Source of the DNA: JAQUGA01 sp964521105
GTDB taxonomy: Bacteria; Bacteroidota; Bacteroidia; Bacteroidales; WCHB1-69
Length of the DNA stretch: 7,603 nucleotides
NCBI GenBank assembly: GCA_964521105.1
Contig: CAZFPO010000131.1
Span: 1 to 7,603 of the forward strand
Direction: 5' to 3'
Below, one piece after another: positions 6,922-7,603 of this stretch. The position numbers were made by a program, and so were the translations under genes. Within the stretch, counting starts at the first letter, position 1. Each line of letters opens with the position of its first letter. The notes beneath the pieces are model-generated. The model was not told the DNA's origin and did not search any database. It worked only from the letters and a program-made list of their open reading frames with translations.

Positions 6922-7449
6922 ATGCTTAATTACTTTATGAACAAGATTCACCTTGATTTATATTACAAATCACTTATTTTAATTATATTTTTTTTTATTT
7001 CAGCTTGTAGTAGTATTCGAATAATTCAAGCTGATGTATATTTCTTTTATAAAAACTTGAAAAAAAACCCATATTCTACAATAGATTTTGCTGGTCATTT
7101 TGATAATGATACTGTAATATTTTTCTTAAATGACAGTTTGATTTTTGAAAATAAAATACTTGATAGTCCAAAAATATCTGGTGGTGGATTCCCAACAAAT
7201 TATGTTTTTAATATTATAGAAAAGACTGGAAAGTTAACTATTCAAAAAAAACCACACAGTGATATAGAATTTAAGGAAGTAAATATACCAAAATACAAAA
7301 AAAAACAATTAAAAATGGAGATTATTATTAATCAATATAAAAATGATTTTACTTTGGACATAAGTAAAGCAAGGTACATATACATTGAAAGAACATCAAA
7401 TAAAACTGTTAGTGTTAATCAATTACCTATTTTTGTTGGTTATGATTAA
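6922..7449 (+). CDS. Lipoprotein, candidate immunity protein for metalloprotease toxin 3
   Basis: The 175-residue product has a lipoprotein signal peptide with a long hydrophobic run ending in the lipobox ISAC (Cys29). Starting at the second in-frame ATG (6937) would give a more typical short N-terminus with the Cys at 24, so that start is equally plausible. The mature part is homologous to the lipoprotein behind toxin 2: FFYKNLKKNP (41-50), STIDF (52-56), NDTVIFFLND (62-71) and IFEN (74-77), but overall identity is far below that of the two toxin bodies. It follows its toxin by 30 bases (45 from the second start). The coding sequence is very AT-rich with long Lys/Asn/Ile runs. A membrane-anchored periplasmic inhibitor of toxin 3 is inferred from position, export signal and homology. 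Confidence 0.75.
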   Translation: MLNYFMNKIHLDLYYKSLILIIFFFISACSSIRIIQADVYFFYKNLKKNPYSTIDFAGHFDNDTVIFFLNDSLIFENKILDSPKISGGGFPTNYVFNIIEKTGKLTIQKKPHSDIEFKEVNIPKYKKKQLKMEIIINQYKNDFTLDISKARYIYIERTSNKTVSVNQLPIFVGYD

Positions 7450-7459
7450 TACTAATCAT
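7442..7459 (+). terminator. Weak AT-rich hairpin after the last lipoprotein gene
   Basis: ATGATTA (7442-7448) and TAATCAT (7453-7459) form a 7-bp stem with an ATAC loop over the stop codon of the lipoprotein gene. There is no immediate T-run, although CTTTTT follows about ten bases later. It could be a weak terminator or simply a chance AT palindrome. Confidence 0.25.
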
Positions 7460-7482
7460 TTATCAAAAACTTTTTAATGTAG

Positions 7483-7603
7483 ATGCAAAAGAGGATGGTA
7501 ACATATAAGTTTAACAGCAAGGAACTTGATGCAGAAACTGGACTGTACTATTACGGTGCTAGGTTCTACACCGCTATTGAAAATATTTGGCTATACGTGG
7601 ATC
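7483..7603 (+). CDS. Start of a fourth Rhs-core fragment (cassette 4, cut by the window edge)
   Basis: From the ATG at 7483 the frame reads MQKRMVTYKFNSKELD, then GLYYYGARFY and NIWLYVD, and stays open to the last base. This is the same Rhs-core end as in cassettes 1-3, just before where the DPDG junction and a new toxin tip are expected. An in-frame TAG lies directly upstream (7480-7482), so the fragment cannot extend further left; ATG at 7495 is an alternative start. With only seven residues before the shared core block it is the shortest Rhs lead-in in the array. The toxin and immunity gene lie beyond the window. Confidence 0.8.
   Translation, partial: MQKRMVTYKFNSKELDAETGLYYYGARFYTAIENIWLYVD

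Noticed and set aside
5901..7490. Shared GTARATGCAAAA at the starts of cassettes 3 (5901-5912) and 4 (7479-7490)
   Set aside because: Eleven of twelve bases match, but the sequence is short, A-rich and includes the start codon; it is not enough to claim a recombination site.

Overview
The window looks like a chromosomal segment of a Bacteroidota species. The DNA is AT-rich, start codons mostly lack a clear Shine-Dalgarno sequence, and the Rhs core is the type common in Bacteroidota, with DHLGSSTQITD, GLYYYGARYY and a closing DPDG. No rRNA, tRNA, CRISPR array or transposase was seen. The genus cannot be named from the sequence.

Almost everything belongs to an array of four Rhs/YD-repeat toxin-tip cassettes, each with a conserved Rhs-core fragment, a variable C-terminal toxin and a small immunity gene. 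Cassette 1 (to 1193, probably entering from the left edge) carries a toxin with a zincin-like EExxH motif, followed by a secreted MORN-like protein (1193-1711). Cassette 2 (1692-4010) has about 560 residues of Rhs core and a metalloprotease toxin with HExxHxxGxxD, followed by a lipoprotein (4013-4504). Cassette 3 (5905-6891) has a short Rhs fragment and a sister of the same metalloprotease, followed by a divergent homologous lipoprotein (6922-7449). Cassette 4 starts at 7483 and runs off the window. No cassette begins with a visible secretion leader, so cassettes 2 to 4 look like orphan tips. They could serve as a reservoir that recombines through the conserved core onto a full-length Rhs gene; that role is inferred from known rhs loci.

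Between cassettes 2 and 3 lies an unrelated block: a bidirectional terminator (4529-4560), a minus-strand XRE-type regulator lacking its DNA-binding half (4559-4777), and an intact YhcG/DUF1016-type PD-(D/E)XK nuclease gene (4851-5891). The nuclease gene contains two matched 17-bp palindromes.

The most interesting signals are three. First, a 456-bp block is shared by toxins 2 and 3 with a single mismatch and stops abruptly inside the zinc-binding motif, after which the toxin tail and the immunity gene both diverge. Second, cassette 3 is a mosaic whose core matches cassette 1 while its toxin matches cassette 2. Third, the nuclease palindromes differ by a compensatory base-pair change. All three immunity candidates carry export signals, which suggests that the toxins act in, or are neutralised in, the periplasm.
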